Shown one piece after another: positions 11,201 to 20,120 of a stretch of 60,000 nt of DNA. The stretch's first letter is position 1. Each line of letters opens with the position of its first letter. The position numbers and the translations under genes were made by a program. This stretch comes from Nematostella vectensis (taxonomy: Eukaryota; Cnidaria; Anthozoa; Actiniaria; Edwardsiidae): the NCBI RefSeq assembly GCF_932526225.1, contig NC_064036.1:12829181-12889180 (forward strand), in the 5' to 3' direction. Below the pieces are notes generated by a model. That model made no database searches, was not told the origin of the DNA, and saw only the letters and a program-made list of their open reading frames with translations.

Positions 11201-12528
11201 CTTCTTACAATATTTACCTGATGGGGGGTAATATGCGCGCGGCTTGATGTCGAGCTTCTCATCTGTCAGAAAAAAACATTACATCAAATTAAAATCCTTT
11301 AAAAATCGAATTCCTTTTTTATTAAGAAGTAATTTAGTCAGTTAGTAGGATGGATTGAAATTTACCGTAATTAAATCTCACTAAAGATTGACATCTCATT
11401 TGCATAGAGTTTCATAGCCTACGAAACCACCCGTCACAAGAGTCGGATCGACAGGCGCGTGACAGTTCAAAAGACAGGAATGTGAAAACGTCAACCTCCC
11501 GCGTACATCGAAAGCACCGGACGTCATCTATATTTGTAACCGCGCCTTAGGCTTTTTTGTTGACTTGAACGGAATCCTTTTCTAAAAGTTGAATATGAAA
11601 TCAAGTCCCACTGGGCTATCGAAAAGAGCTTTTTAAAGCTCTATACAAAAGAAATAGCTTTCAACCTTGATTCTCCATCAATGATCGAAAAATCGATATC
11701 TTTACAATGCGACGTTCGCTACCGACAGTCTTGTAAGCAATAAAAGATGATCGACATTAACTTCAACAAGCCCAACACCATAGCAATAGAATGCTTTAGT
11801 ACTCATCGGCGAACGCCAGAATCCTCCTAGATACAAAGTCTGTATGTACCAAACAATGATTCTCACAAGCGAGATCTCGGCTCAGTGTTGCCACTCTATA
11901 AATCAATTCAAACTTAATTTTTATATTAATCAGAAATGTTAAACATATCTTGAAATTCGAGAAATTTAACGGATCCTCTCGAAAACCATTATGAGTATCA
12001 AGCTAAAATACGAATAACCACTCACCTTCAGTGTTGGAGCTTTCTTGAGTGTTCTCCTTGGCAAGGCATCCATAAAGCAAAGCAAAAACCTTGGGAGAGA
12101 AATGTTGAAGCTAAGTTATCCCGACGCACTCAATTATTTTAACAAGTATCCCGGTGAACGCCCTTTAACCACTAGGTCGTGCCAATGAAGACACTTTAGC
12201 TAAGACTTGGATTCATTTTAGAAAACTTAAAAGAAAAGAGCCCAGAAGACGATCGTGATTAAGCCGGATTTGTAGTACTTATCAGATAAACTTTTAGTTA
12301 ATATTTTTGTTTCGCGACCGTGATTATACCAGCTAACAGAATCGCTTCGATACCACTAAATTTCCAATATGCTATAGTTTATAAAACTTTATAAAAGTAT
12401 GGAAATCAGTAAATCTTGGCGGCACGCTGCTCGAGCTTCTGATAAATTCTTTGTTAAAAGACTGACTACTCCATACAGAAGACGCACACAAATGCACTTA
12501 CTAGTATCCACGAGCAGACCAGCTTCAT
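7840..12528 (-). CDS. Secreted three-domain D8C (uromodulin/GP2/OIT3-type) protein, D8C gene 1, complete model
   Basis: Six coding exons: 12502-12528, 12026-12089, 11218-11262, 10337-10717, 8910-9299 and 7840-8210. Together they make 1278 bp (425 codons plus stop). Phases are 0, 1, 1, 1, 1, and all introns are GT-AG. The product has a signal peptide (MKLVCSWIL/VFALLYGC), a short acidic linker, a PRAYYPPS linker and three D8C domains separated by proline-rich linkers. Domain hallmarks are WYRFLGAAGNAMPTSC, RCGTHAPGW, VCYHW, CCRW, YVYQLPKTPVC and YCG. Each domain has ten cysteines, which fits the D10C redefinition of this fold in human uromodulin and GP2. It should be a secreted, disulfide-rich protein; its partner is unknown. 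No N-X-S/T sequon lies in the D8C domains. No EGF or ZP domain is seen, unlike uromodulin. The start rests on the signal peptide and on conservation in three copies. Transcript ends are not established. Confidence 0.82.
8910..9299 (-). CDS. D8C gene 1, internal exon (domain 2)
   Basis: A 390 bp symmetric phase 1-1 exon. The acceptor is at 9299/9300 (TTTGCAG|AGTGCCG). The in-phase donor is CTCCAG|GTTGGT below 8910, preceded by a proline-rich linker (VSLPPPPP). A stronger-looking donor, GAG|GTAAGT, lies about 28 nt further on but would break the frame. The domain is almost identical to that of 7840-8210, from a tandem duplication with a period of about 1089 bp. Confidence 0.8.
9929..10252. mobile_element. 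Short TIR element, CAGGYCTGTACCCA ends (copy 1)
   Basis: It begins CAGGTCTCCACCCA and ends TGGGTACAGGCCTG. In the better-preserved copy at 44821-45196 the two ends are inverted repeats matching at 13 of 14 positions. The interior shares the AAGTGGACTTTGGGCC and CTTTATAGTTTTGTCTACAAA motifs with 46975-47180. The ends begin with CAGG, which would suit a hAT-type MITE. No 8-bp duplication is clear, so the superfamily is unproven. Confidence 0.5.
10337..10717 (-). CDS. D8C gene 1, first domain exon (domain 1, B type)
   Basis: A 381 bp phase 1-1 exon with acceptor TTCTTTAG|AATGCAGATC at 10717/10718 and donor CCACCTG|GTAAGA below 10337. It encodes a more diverged D8C domain (WYRFTGQAGNAMPTSC, RCGTHAPGWMVGAHP, KNCCRW) with ten cysteines and a GIPQPP linker. 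It is distinct from the A-type domains, so the B/A split is older than the A duplications. The frame is intact. Confidence 0.82.
10867..10870. other. Empty TTAA site matching the insertion in gene 2
   Basis: The sequence here reads GAAAATTAATAGCATCC with a single TTAA. The paralogous place in S2 has TTAA on both sides of a 3692-bp inverted-repeat element (45814-49505). This is the unoccupied allele of that insertion. Confidence 0.85.
10886..10952. mobile_element. 67-bp MITE with 9-bp target duplication (copy 1)
   Basis: The termini TAGCCTGCGTA and TACGCAGGCTA are perfect 11-bp inverted repeats. The element is flanked by the direct repeat CCAAAAGTA at 10877-10885 and 10953-10961. A 9-bp duplication is what Mutator-like elements make; the assignment is inference. 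It lies in an intron of D8C gene 1. The copy in gene 2 is at 49525-49591. Confidence 0.7.
11218..11262 (-). CDS. D8C gene 1, exon 3 (45-bp linker exon)
   Basis: Acceptor TTTTCTGACAG| and donor CCATCAG|GTAAAT. The exon is 45 bp, phase 1-1, and encodes EKLDIKPRAYYPPS between the signal-peptide exon and the first D8C domain. It was found by phase matching and is conserved base for base at 49857-49901 in gene 2. It is too short to stand as an ORF by itself. Confidence 0.75.
12026..12089 (-). CDS. D8C gene 1, exon 2 (end of signal peptide)
   Basis: A 64-bp exon after acceptor CTCCCAAG|, donor TGAAG|GTGAGT, phase 0 in and 1 out. It encodes VFALLYGCLAKENTQ and a short acidic tail. This completes the hydrophobic core of the signal peptide begun in exon 1, with likely cleavage after the Gly-Cys-Leu-Ala region. 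Confidence 0.77.
12502..12528 (-). CDS. D8C gene 1, exon 1 (start codon)
   Basis: ATG at 12528 in the context GCCAAGATGA. Nine codons (MKLVCSWIL) are followed directly by donor GTAAGTGC. The start is chosen because it makes a full signal peptide with exon 2 and is kept in three copies. In gene 2 the copy has one in-frame codon deleted. Confidence 0.77.
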
Positions 12529-12591
12529 CTTGGCGAAGAGGTTTTCGGTGAAAGCAGATGTGGCTAACCCAGTTGCTTGAGCTTACCTCGC

Positions 12592-12805
12592 TCAATGGAT
12601 ATTTCGAGGTGTGACTTTAGTTTTATCAACTTCTTTGTCCCCGCCTCCTCGAATGATTGACAGTTTTAAAAAGAGAGCCTCTTAGGAATTTACAAGTATT
12701 AAAGACCTTTTTCAAAGGAAGATGTTTTACTGAATATGCTTCCTTCCCATCTCATTCCATATAGCACACGTTATAACAAATGAAACGGGCCTTAGATTAT
12801 TACTA
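12592..12805 (-). promoter_or_regulatory. Upstream flank of D8C gene 1, repeat-derived
   Basis: Similarity to the array units starts at CAATGGATATTTCGAGG, 64 nt upstream of the ATG. It includes, in gene direction, a GGAGGCGGGGA box and GATAAAA. It probably acts as the promoter region, from position only. The DIRS-like element starts about 280 bp upstream of the ATG. Confidence 0.4.
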
Positions 12806-12932
12806 TCTTCATCGTTAGAATTGGCGCGAAATTCGAACGTGCGTTATCAGTTGAACTTGCCCCTCCCTGGGGACATTAGCATGCAGCTTGTGAGTCGCCA
12901 CGTCAGCTCGCTAGAGTATTTAAGCAGCTCCA

Positions 12933-12940
12933 TATATAAA
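12933..12940 (+). promoter_or_regulatory. TATA box of the DIRS-like element, copy b
   Basis: TATATAAA sits about 32 bp before the leader-exon donor CAAGCCG|GTAAGT. The layout is the same as in copy a at 1368-1375. Confidence 0.5.
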
Positions 12941-13199
12941 TTCAAGGCCTTTTCAGAAATCTACGCAAGCCGGTAAGTCGCGCAGGATTTTCTTTGCTTT
13001 AAATTTGTGCTACGTCGCCAAAGTGATATTCGTCCATTCGTTATTCTCCCTTATTTTTATAGATACACATTGGAATCCTGCTTCTGGTTTACTATATTCT
13101 TTTATTTATAACCCCTTGTCTTGGTGGTCTTAGTTTATATTTTATTTCTAACATTTTACTTCTATTTTTGTGCTTTAGTTTGCTCGTTATTTCACTTTA

Positions 13200-14370
13200 A
13201 TGGCTGCCCCGGTTCAACCTGCCCCCGAAGCTTTGCAAGCGCTCGTTGGAGCTGCTGTCGCTCAGGGAGCTGACGCGGTTCCTGGAGACTAACAAACGCC
13301 TATTGAAAACAATGAGGTAATCTTTGTTCTTTAACTTTTCGCCTCGATACATTTTTATACTACAGTTTAGTTTAGTATCTAGCAGTTTTTTTTATTTTCG
13401 GTTAGTCCGCTTTCGTTTTTTTCTGGTTTACTAGTATTAGTTTGGTCCATATTTACTCGTTCCTAAGGTTAGTTTTGGCGCTTTCAACATTTTAAGTGTG
13501 TTCTTGCAGTCAATAGAAGTGTATTTACTATTAGTTTTCTCATGTTTATATATATTTTTAGCATATAACTCTCGCAATTATATTTTTGGGTCTGTTGCTG
13601 GACTTCGGGTTTTTAATTCGGACCATGCTTTTTCCGAATTTTCCGTAGTTGTTTTGGGAACGTACGGTTTCAGTTCTTATCCTGGTCTTTATAGCTTGTT
13701 CTAGTGTTTATTTTATCTTATTTCTTGTATACACAAGTACACATCAGCCTCTAGTTTTTGCCTTCGTTTCGCTTTACATTTCACTCTGTGTATCGGCAAA
13801 AGAGTCAGCGAGTGTCGGGTTTTTTTTTTAGTCGGCGAGTGTCGGTTTTTATCGCTGTACGTCGGAATTGTGTTGTCATAAGTCGAACTTTAGACACCGT
13901 GTGTCAGTTTTGAATCGCTGTGTGTCGGCATTTAGTAGCCGTCTCGGCATTGTGTGTCCAAAACAAATTTTGTTCAATCCTTTTCTAGGTATATATCAGA
14001 GTTTTGTTTAATAGAGTTTCCAATCAGTTGTTTTGCGAGTTATTAAAGTTTTTGTGTTATATTTTGATGTGTTCTAGCTCGGGCAGTTGAGAGAGCGGAT
14101 TGAGGAGCTGCGTAAGCTACAAGACTCGGGGTCTGTGGACTCAACGCTTCGCCATCTAAGAGAAATGTTGGCCAAGAAGTTGCCATAGCTAAAGAGATTC
14201 AGAAAGCGCTTAAATCTGCGTCCTCTGCAACTCCTCGGCGCTTAGAGTCTGGCCCGTACTACTGAGACTCGTGTCCTTCTGTAATATGTTATTTCTGTGG
14301 TCGCAGAGGACACATAAGCAGAAACTGTTATGCCAAACGAGGTGGTCGTGGCCAAGGTCGCGGCTATTAA
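13200..14370 (+). pseudogene. Gag-like ORF with CCHC zinc knuckle, broken (copy b)
   Basis: Same organisation as 1636-2807. The start is MAAPVQPAPEALQAL. A likely intron runs 13317-14086 (GTAATC...CTCGGGCAG). Then comes LRERIEELRKL, a frame change, and the knuckle CYFCGRRGHISRNC at 14287-14328 with the basic Gly/Arg tail and TAA at 14368. Here GGAGACTAA stops the first exon, where copy a has one more T. Most lesions are shared with copy a, so the break predates the duplication. Confidence 0.7.
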
Positions 14371-14786
14371 TATGATCGAGTCATTGTTTCAATTTCATGT
14401 TAATGTATTTCTCTATAAAGGGTTAATTCCAGGTGTAGTTACTTCATTTTTCCCGCTTCTCTGTGGAATATTTTTATTATACTTTATATCTTCACAGTTT
14501 ACATACTCGTGGTTTTTATTACATATTATTAGTGAATGTATTCAATGGAAGCTATTTTGCATAGTTATACCACTCTTTCCGTAATTTTAGGGGAAATCTA
14601 AATCAACTCCCTATAGCTTGTCTTCGGACGGGCTTCTGGTCCGGCGCAGTTAGTGGGGTCTTGGCCTTCATTGACATTAGTAACTTTTTATAAGTATTTC
14701 ATCGCGGCATCTTAATATGTATCCATCCTTTATAGATTTCCATTTTCTTTTCGTTTTAGACATTTTCGGAGTTATGTTTCCGTTAT

Positions 14787-15992
14787 ATGCAACTACAACC
14801 ACCCGAACCTGTACTTTGGTGTGGAAGGGAAGGCAACCCTGCTAACTGGGCCTTACCACTGTCGTCAGTTGAAAGTGTAGCTCAAGGATTGGTCCTTGCA
14901 TCCTCGGACATGCTATTGTTTCGACATCCCCACCATTTTCGCGCTGGAAATCTCAGCTCTTGTTTAGATCAATGGCGTACAATCCTCCAAGATTCTTTGC
15001 TTAGTAGTTCCGTCCTTCCTATCATTTCCGATGGTGTCAACGTTTATGATTACTTCACGTCCTTCAAGGGTAATTTTCAAGGAAAGAGTTATAATAGCAA
15101 TTAACCACACCGCATGAGTTTTCCCAACTCTAAGTCATGCTCCTTGTTCTAGAGCTTTGTTACTGATACAATAAAGGAGAGAGTTCGTAATGGCTCTCTG
15201 AACGTCATCGGTCGGGTGGGGGACTGTAGATGCACCCCATTTAGTGCTGCATATTACTATTGAGCCGAACAAGCCAAGGATGTGCCACGATAAACATTTT
15301 TCGAACTTGTGGATAAAGGACAGTCCTTTCACGTTGGATTACATTACAGATTTGCCTCGGCACGTAGACGCAAACCATTTCCAAACTACATTTGACGACA
15401 AGAGTGGCTACGACCACATCCGTCTCCACCCTGCCAGTTCCACCTTTTTCGTGATTGGAATGGGACGGATGGTATTTCACCTATGCTACACTTCCTTTTG
15501 GGTGGAAAGCCAGCGCGTTTATCTACCACACTGTCGGCATGGCAGCTACCAACCACATAAGATCTCTAGGGGTTCCATGCTCCCAGTACATAGATGATCG
15601 CCACGTTGGGCAGTTACGATTACCCTCCACCCAAACAAAGTGTCCTTTTTTCCTTCTTCCAGCTGGCGGAAATGGCAGCTTTCATTGCGTGCTCAACCTT
15701 AATCTCCTTGGGCTACTTTATCGGTTCGAAGAAAAGTACTCTGGTTCCCAACACATCAGTCCGTTTCTTAGGGTACCTTTGTGATTCTGTGAAGCAGGCC
15801 TTTATTCTCCCGCAAGACAAACGAGAGGAATTTACCACTCTCAGAGAATCCATCCTTGATAAAAAGTCTGTTTCTGTAAAAAGTCTGCAGAAGTTCGCTG
15901 GCAAGACTACATATTTCTCTCTACTTGTCCCTGTGGCGAAGCTATACACCAACACGGTTTTTCAAGCCATTACTAAGGCCTCTCGGATTCAT
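14787..15992 (+). pseudogene. DIRS-type reverse transcriptase, frameshifted
   Basis: Pieces in successive frames read like one RT: VNVYDYFTSFKGNFQG, FVTDTIKERVRNGSLNVIG, PRMCHDKHFSNLWIKD, FDDKSGYDHIRLH, TLPFGWKASAFIYH and QYIDDRHVGQL (active-site YIDD at about 15587). The end is SVRFLGYLCDSVKQAF and KSLQKFAGKTTYFSLLVP. It copies element RNA into DNA in active relatives. Frame changes occur near 15100, 15240, 15455 and 15620, so it is not coding. Just after VFQAITKAS, the RNase H part is missing through a deletion relative to 23718-24160. Confidence 0.75.
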
Positions 15993-16398
15993 TCCACACG
16001 ATCGATTTGATGGCCCTACCGTGTAACGTCATGCATGACCTCTCAGAACACCCCTTGAGATTTTTCTCGAAGTCGCCTTGCGCTCTAGCTGAGGGAACTA
16101 ACGTGTTCTCTCAGTCCCTCTCAGCCGATGAAAACGCGTACGTTTTCCCGCCATTCGTTCTGACTGGACCTTTGCTTAAACATTTGTTCAGTCAAGATTG
16201 CTCGTTTTCCATCGTCATCCCCGACTTATGCCATATAAACTACTGGTGGCCGTTTTTGCAACAGAAAGTTGTTGCGGCATTTAAAGTAGGTAGTCGTGGC
16301 TCAAAAACAGTTCTATTGTTTCCTGCAAAGTCCGGTTGCTCTACATAGGAACCTCTTCAATGGAACCTGTGGGTGTTCCGCATTGTTGGCAAATTGTG
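15993..16398 (+). pseudogene. Methyltransferase-like C-terminal region of DIRS-type pol
   Basis: It begins TIDLMALPCNVM and continues PLRFFSKSPCALAEGTNVFSQS, NAYVFPPFVLTGPLLKHL, CSFSIVIPDLCHINYWWPF and LLFPAKSGCST. It resembles the Dam-type methyltransferase region that follows RT-RNase H in DIRS elements. The TAG at 16346 is followed in frame by EPLQWNLWVFRIVG, which looks like the rest of the same region, so the stop is probably a lesion. The copy at 24136-24560 has the same stop. Confidence 0.6.
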
Positions 16399-16553
16399 AC
16401 AATACTAAGCTTATGCCACTGCATGTATAAACCGTCTATTAAAATTGGCGAATTGTGATATTTCTAAACTTACAACACTGCATGTATAAGTTGTTTGTTA
16501 GAATTGGTTAATTGTGACATTTCTAAACTTACAACACTGCATTTATAAGTTTT
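16391..16553 (+). repeat. 59-bp tandem repeat, nearly three copies
   Basis: AATTGTGAYAWTWCTAA...ACACTGCATGTATAAG repeats at 16392, 16451 and 16510, a period of 59 bp. It sits in the probable intron between the methyltransferase-like region and the recombinase exon. It is copied at about 24553-24715. Confidence 0.7.
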
Positions 16554-16662
16554 TTTTTTGTCTTGTCCTATCAGTTTATAGTTTTTTTTGGTTACCGTAA
16601 TAAATCATTATGATTCACACGTTTTGTTTTTTAATTTGCGTCCCCCCTTTCTTTTTATACAG

Positions 16663-16851
16663 ATCCTCCCAGAAGTTCCTAGAGTATGGGTCCAGGCGGT
16701 TAAATGCCCCGAATGTGCATATACCAACGACTACACCTTTTTGTTTTGTCAACAATGCGGTTATCGTCGCAGAGAACTAGCTTGCGAAGATGCGCCCAAA
16801 ACAGTTGAGATCGATTTAGCCACTGTAGATAGGCGTTTAGATTCTTTAGCT
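16663..16851 (+). pseudogene. N-terminal fragment of tyrosine-recombinase ORF (C4 zinc ribbon), truncated
   Basis: Acceptor TTTTTATACAG| at 16662. The frame reads ILPEVPRVWVQAVKCPECAY, then FLFCQQCGYRRR (CX2C...CX2C zinc ribbon), then a helical stretch KTVEIDLATVDRRLDSL. At about 16851 the sequence passes into array repeat (CCTCCTTCCCAATCTTT), so the last residues before TAA at 16891 are not native. In DIRS-type elements the ORF at this place encodes the recombinase that integrates the circular DNA. The catalytic Arg/His/Arg/Tyr part is gone. The family call is inferred from position and the zinc ribbon. Confidence 0.5.
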
Positions 16852-17235
16852 GCCTCCTTCCCAATCTTTGAAAACATGTGTTATAACAAATAAACTGGTC
16901 TTGGATTGGTATATGTCCTTCACATCTTTAATTTTATTTGGTAGTATTTCGTGCGAAAAATGATATAAAATCATGAATGCTTATCAACCGAAACAAAAAA
17001 ATAAGGGAAGGGATGAGTGATCATATTGAAATAGCAAATTAACTATATAACAAACCAACACGCATTGAAGTAGGCATTTCAGGTTCTAATAAATGCACAC
17101 TTTCATGCCATCAGTAATGAAATCTTCTGATTGGACTGATACAAATAAAGGCAAGCTCGTGCTATAAATTAATTCCTTTCTGCTCTGTTTTAAACATACC
17201 TTGAGCATGTTGGCATTTTGGCCTGGCGTTCCCCT

Positions 17236-17292
17236 GGGGGATGGGGGGGGGCACGATACAGAACATTGTGGGGGGGAGGGGGGGCACAGCCA
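17236..17292. repeat. G-tract cluster with CACGATACAGAACATT spacer
   Basis: Runs of G (GGGGGGGG, GGGGGGGAGGGGGGG) surround the spacer CACGATACAGAACATTG and are followed by CACAGCCACGTCCCTAC. Repeated at 18045-18110, 25415-25470, 26215-26285 and 52835-52905. It could form G-quadruplex structures, and it is a likely hotspot for length errors. Confidence 0.6.
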
Positions 17293-17468
17293 CGTCCCTA
17301 CAGGTTCATATTGGAAGAGCCCATCAACTAAATAACAATCAAACACGCGTTGGAGTAGGCATTACACGTTCTAAGGTTGACAACCTTTCACAAAAATAAT
17401 AATGCTAACTATCCAGGCTTTAGAACCAATATTGCTGCTAAATTGGGAAGTACTCTTGCGTCATTGAT

Positions 17469-17540
17469 TAGCCAGCGTGCATCCGGTTTCACAATTCCTA
17501 CTATACAATAGGAATTGTGAAACCAGATACACGCAGGCTA
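17469..17540. mobile_element. 72-bp hairpin MITE with 9-bp imperfect target duplication (unit 1)
   Basis: Arms of about 33 bp. The inner 16 bp, GGTTTCACAATTCCTA, pair perfectly with TAGGAATTGTGAAACC, and the outer parts TAGCCAGCGTGCATC and GATACACGCAGGCTA pair imperfectly. Flanks are GTCATTGAT and GTCGCTGAT (7 of 9). The termini resemble TAGCCTGCGTA of the 67-bp MITE at 10886, which suggests one family. Confidence 0.65.
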
Positions 17541-18200
17541 GTCGCTGATAAGTGCGTACTTTCATGCCACCAGTGATGAAATCTTCTGATTCGACTGATA
17601 CAGAAAGGCAAGCTCGTGCTTTAATTTCATTCCTTTTTCTGCTCTGTTTTAACCATACCCTGAGCGCGTTGAAATGTGGACATGTTCTAAAAAGCCTATC
17701 TAGCTAAAATTTGTCAAAAAGAATAATCATGACTGGAATGTGATTGTCACACGGTTAAACACCGTGGTAGCGTAAATGTATGAATAACATTTTGCTACAC
17801 CTCTTCAGCAAGAAATTTTTTTAAATGCTTTTCAATCTTTGTTAAAATCGTCTATATGTGGCTCGACGTTTTGAGTTGTTATTCCTTTATCGTTTTAGAA
17901 CAGTCCTGACAAAGAATTTCGTTGATTTATCAATATTCGGGCATTTATGCGATGTCATTAAACAGCGACTGTTTTCCCCTCCAGCAAGGCCGTGAGGTAT
18001 AGAACTACATAGCCGTAGAAGGCCTCGAATGATTTGGGAAGTGCACGATACAGAACATTGGGAGGGGGGAGGGGGCACGATACAGAACATTGGGGAGGGG
18101 GGGCACAGTCACGTCCCTACTGGTTATTTCCTTATAATTTGATAAAATATTTGGGGGGCGCGTGCCCCCAGTGCCCTACCCCCTGCCACGGCGCTGGCTA

Positions 18201-19968
18201 ATCGTGTCTTCAGAATGTGACACGTGACGGACTGTATGTTACCTGTTTACTGGACATGAAAAATTGACGCCCATCTAATTCAGTACCGGGAATCGTCGTC
18301 AAGAATAGATTCTGCCATTCAACCGAACTTTTAAAAAATATGAATAATTGGATTTGTTAAAGTTTAAACAAATTCATACATATCTGATGTTTACCGCATT
18401 GAGGAGAAAAGTATGAAGCGAAGTGTGGGAGGGTGTGTAAGTGGTGCGCTGGCCCCCTACCCACTCCTAACAAGTCCGTATCAAAAAACATTTAACCTTT
18501 TACCTCGCTGGAGTATAGAAGTATGGTTATTGGGCGCTCATGATGACTGATTTTATATGCGCTGCTTTAATGTATTAAGTGTGGAAAGGTTAATACTTTG
18601 GGTAAGAAAAATATTCTGTATAAGATCGAAGAGGGTACACTAAAAACAATGTACATACAACGGCGCAGCGGCTTCTGGGCATTGCGCAATTTTGCAGATT
18701 TATCGGGACCATGAATAGATATATGGGCTACCACAGGTATCCCAGTAAAAAGAGCTTTAAAAAAATGGTGGAATTCGGAAAACATAGGCGCAAAAAGGGT
18801 GCAGTGAACTGGCCAAAATTGTTGCTGCTTGTCAACTCGATCCAATCCCCCGCGCAACGTAAGAATGGCGACGAAAACAGGTGTATTACAGGTGTATACA
18901 TGTAAAAGTGAGTAAAAAGCTAAAATGGCAAACATTAAGGCCAAGATAGTCTATCAGCTTTGTCTGATTTTTATTGTGATAATTTAATTTGTTATCAAAC
19001 CGAACAACTGCTATCACAGTGCATTTTTATTAATCATTCACTTACTCAACTCAATTTAGTGATCGAAGAATGTTGGCCTCCAAGTAGAAAGATGGGATAG
19101 GGGCTAAACCTTACAAGGAATTAAGAACTCTCGTAAATAATGTCAGGTCTAAATAATGTTATGTACACAGCAGATAAGAGGATAGTGCTATTGTTTATAT
19201 TCCGTCGCATAGTATAATTATAGCTCTATCATACCAACTACTCAATTATTGTTATGATGCATTGCAGGCATTGCAAAGGCAAAAAGTGATTTAAAACTAA
19301 AAACTGTTTGATATGAGGTTTCCATGTCTCCTGGGATCGAATGGCAACTTAACCTTGACTGGAAAGAAGCGATGTACGTTCCAAAAGGCGCAGGTATTAA
19401 TGGAAATGTAGATCCCTTTGGAAAAGTGCATCAGTAAAGATATATACCGTACTTTTTTCGCAAGGAATAAATAAAGAGATACAAGACATTTTTCACATTG
19501 GAAGTGCCTTTTCCAATACGAAATACCAAGCAATCTTTCAAGGGATTTTATCATTTGTCTTTTTTTTAACGTATGCGCATGAAACATGACCGTTAAATGT
19601 TTTTTTAATGTCATTATTTATTCTCAACAGAACAACTGTGAAAATAGTGAAAATGTTTTCATGGCGAACACTGCGAAGAAGGTAAGTTAAAAGCAAAAGT
19701 GGTGTTCTTTTTTGTGCCCTTTCTCTCCACACCAAGTAGAAGGGATGTAGAAAGTTTCATAACCGAGCATCTGGAAAGTGAATTACCAGGACTATACCCA
19801 GAGGTAGCCAGAAATAAATAAAAAAATATTAAGAAAATATTGGGGGGCACAGCGGCCCCCCACCTTACTGGTTATTTCCAATGAAAAACCCCGCCAAATT
19901 TACAACATTACTGTATGCCTGTGGTTTCAAGCTTCAAAGCAGTCGACCGAGTCCTCCACCGTATTTAG
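18201..19968. other. Duplicated stretch without a recognised gene (unit 1)
   Basis: Mostly AT-rich with no confident coding exon. A minus-strand ORF at 18567-18944 (125 aa, begins MALMFAILAFYSLLHVYTC) is hydrophobic at its start but has no recognisable domain. A splice-like 51-bp block at 19631-19681 (TTCTCAACAG|...AAG|GTAAGT) has one open frame in phase with the LamG exon at 19969 and could be an earlier exon of that gene; its sequence does not look clearly LamG-like. Confidence 0.3.
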
Positions 19969-20088
19969 TCTTGCTACAAACAAAAACGATAATGCTTTCA
20001 CTGTATTTCTCGATAAGAATGGAAAGATCGCTCTTTATCTTCAAACTGGGGAGCCAGTAAGGTAACAAGGACACAAATCCACAGCCCG

Positions 20089-20120
<32 letters not shown>

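Larger units (their letters stand above)
12806..16851 (+). mobile_element. DIRS-like tyrosine-recombinase retroelement, decayed (copy b)
   Basis: Order on the plus strand: TATA box (12933), leader exon and 5' UTR intron (12973-13178), gag with CCHC knuckle (13200-14370), RT (14787-15992), methyltransferase-like region (to about 16398), intron with tandem repeats, then the first about 63 residues of a C4 zinc-ribbon ORF of the recombinase type (16663-16851). The RT-RNase H-methyltransferase-recombinase order and the RT motifs (LPFGWKASAFIYH, QYIDDRHVGQ, LQKFAGK) are those of DIRS-type elements, not LTR or LINE elements. Frameshifts, stops and a 443-bp deletion that removes RNase H show it is dead. 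The catalytic recombinase domain is absent. Both ends abut array-type repeat sequence. Confidence 0.78.
16852..18200. repeat. Array-type repeat sequence flanking the DIRS-like element
   Basis: From CCAATCTTTGAAAACATG onward this matches the array seen at 52480-52930 and 59540-60000 (TGGTCTTGGATTGG, GGTAGTATTTCGTGCGAAAAATGA, AAATGCACACTTTCATGCC, GTTAAACACCGT). It contains two G-tract clusters preceded by CACGATACAGAACATT. No gene is recognised. Confidence 0.6.

Noticed and set aside
14787-16350. Ty3 or BEL LTR retrotransposon identity for the RT
   Set aside because: No LTRs, protease or DDE integrase were found; the YIDDRHVGQ and LQKFAGK motifs with the FGPHT methyltransferase-like region point to a DIRS-type element.
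17490-17526. Hairpin at 17490 as a transcription terminator or CRISPR-like repeat
   Set aside because: Eukaryotic context, 9-bp flanking duplication and MITE-like ends explain it; no spacer-repeat series was seen anywhere in the window.
18567-18944. 125-aa minus ORF with a signal-peptide-like start
   Set aside because: It is duplicated only as part of the 8-kb unit, with no domain, no splice support and no independent conservation, so it is mentioned but not called.
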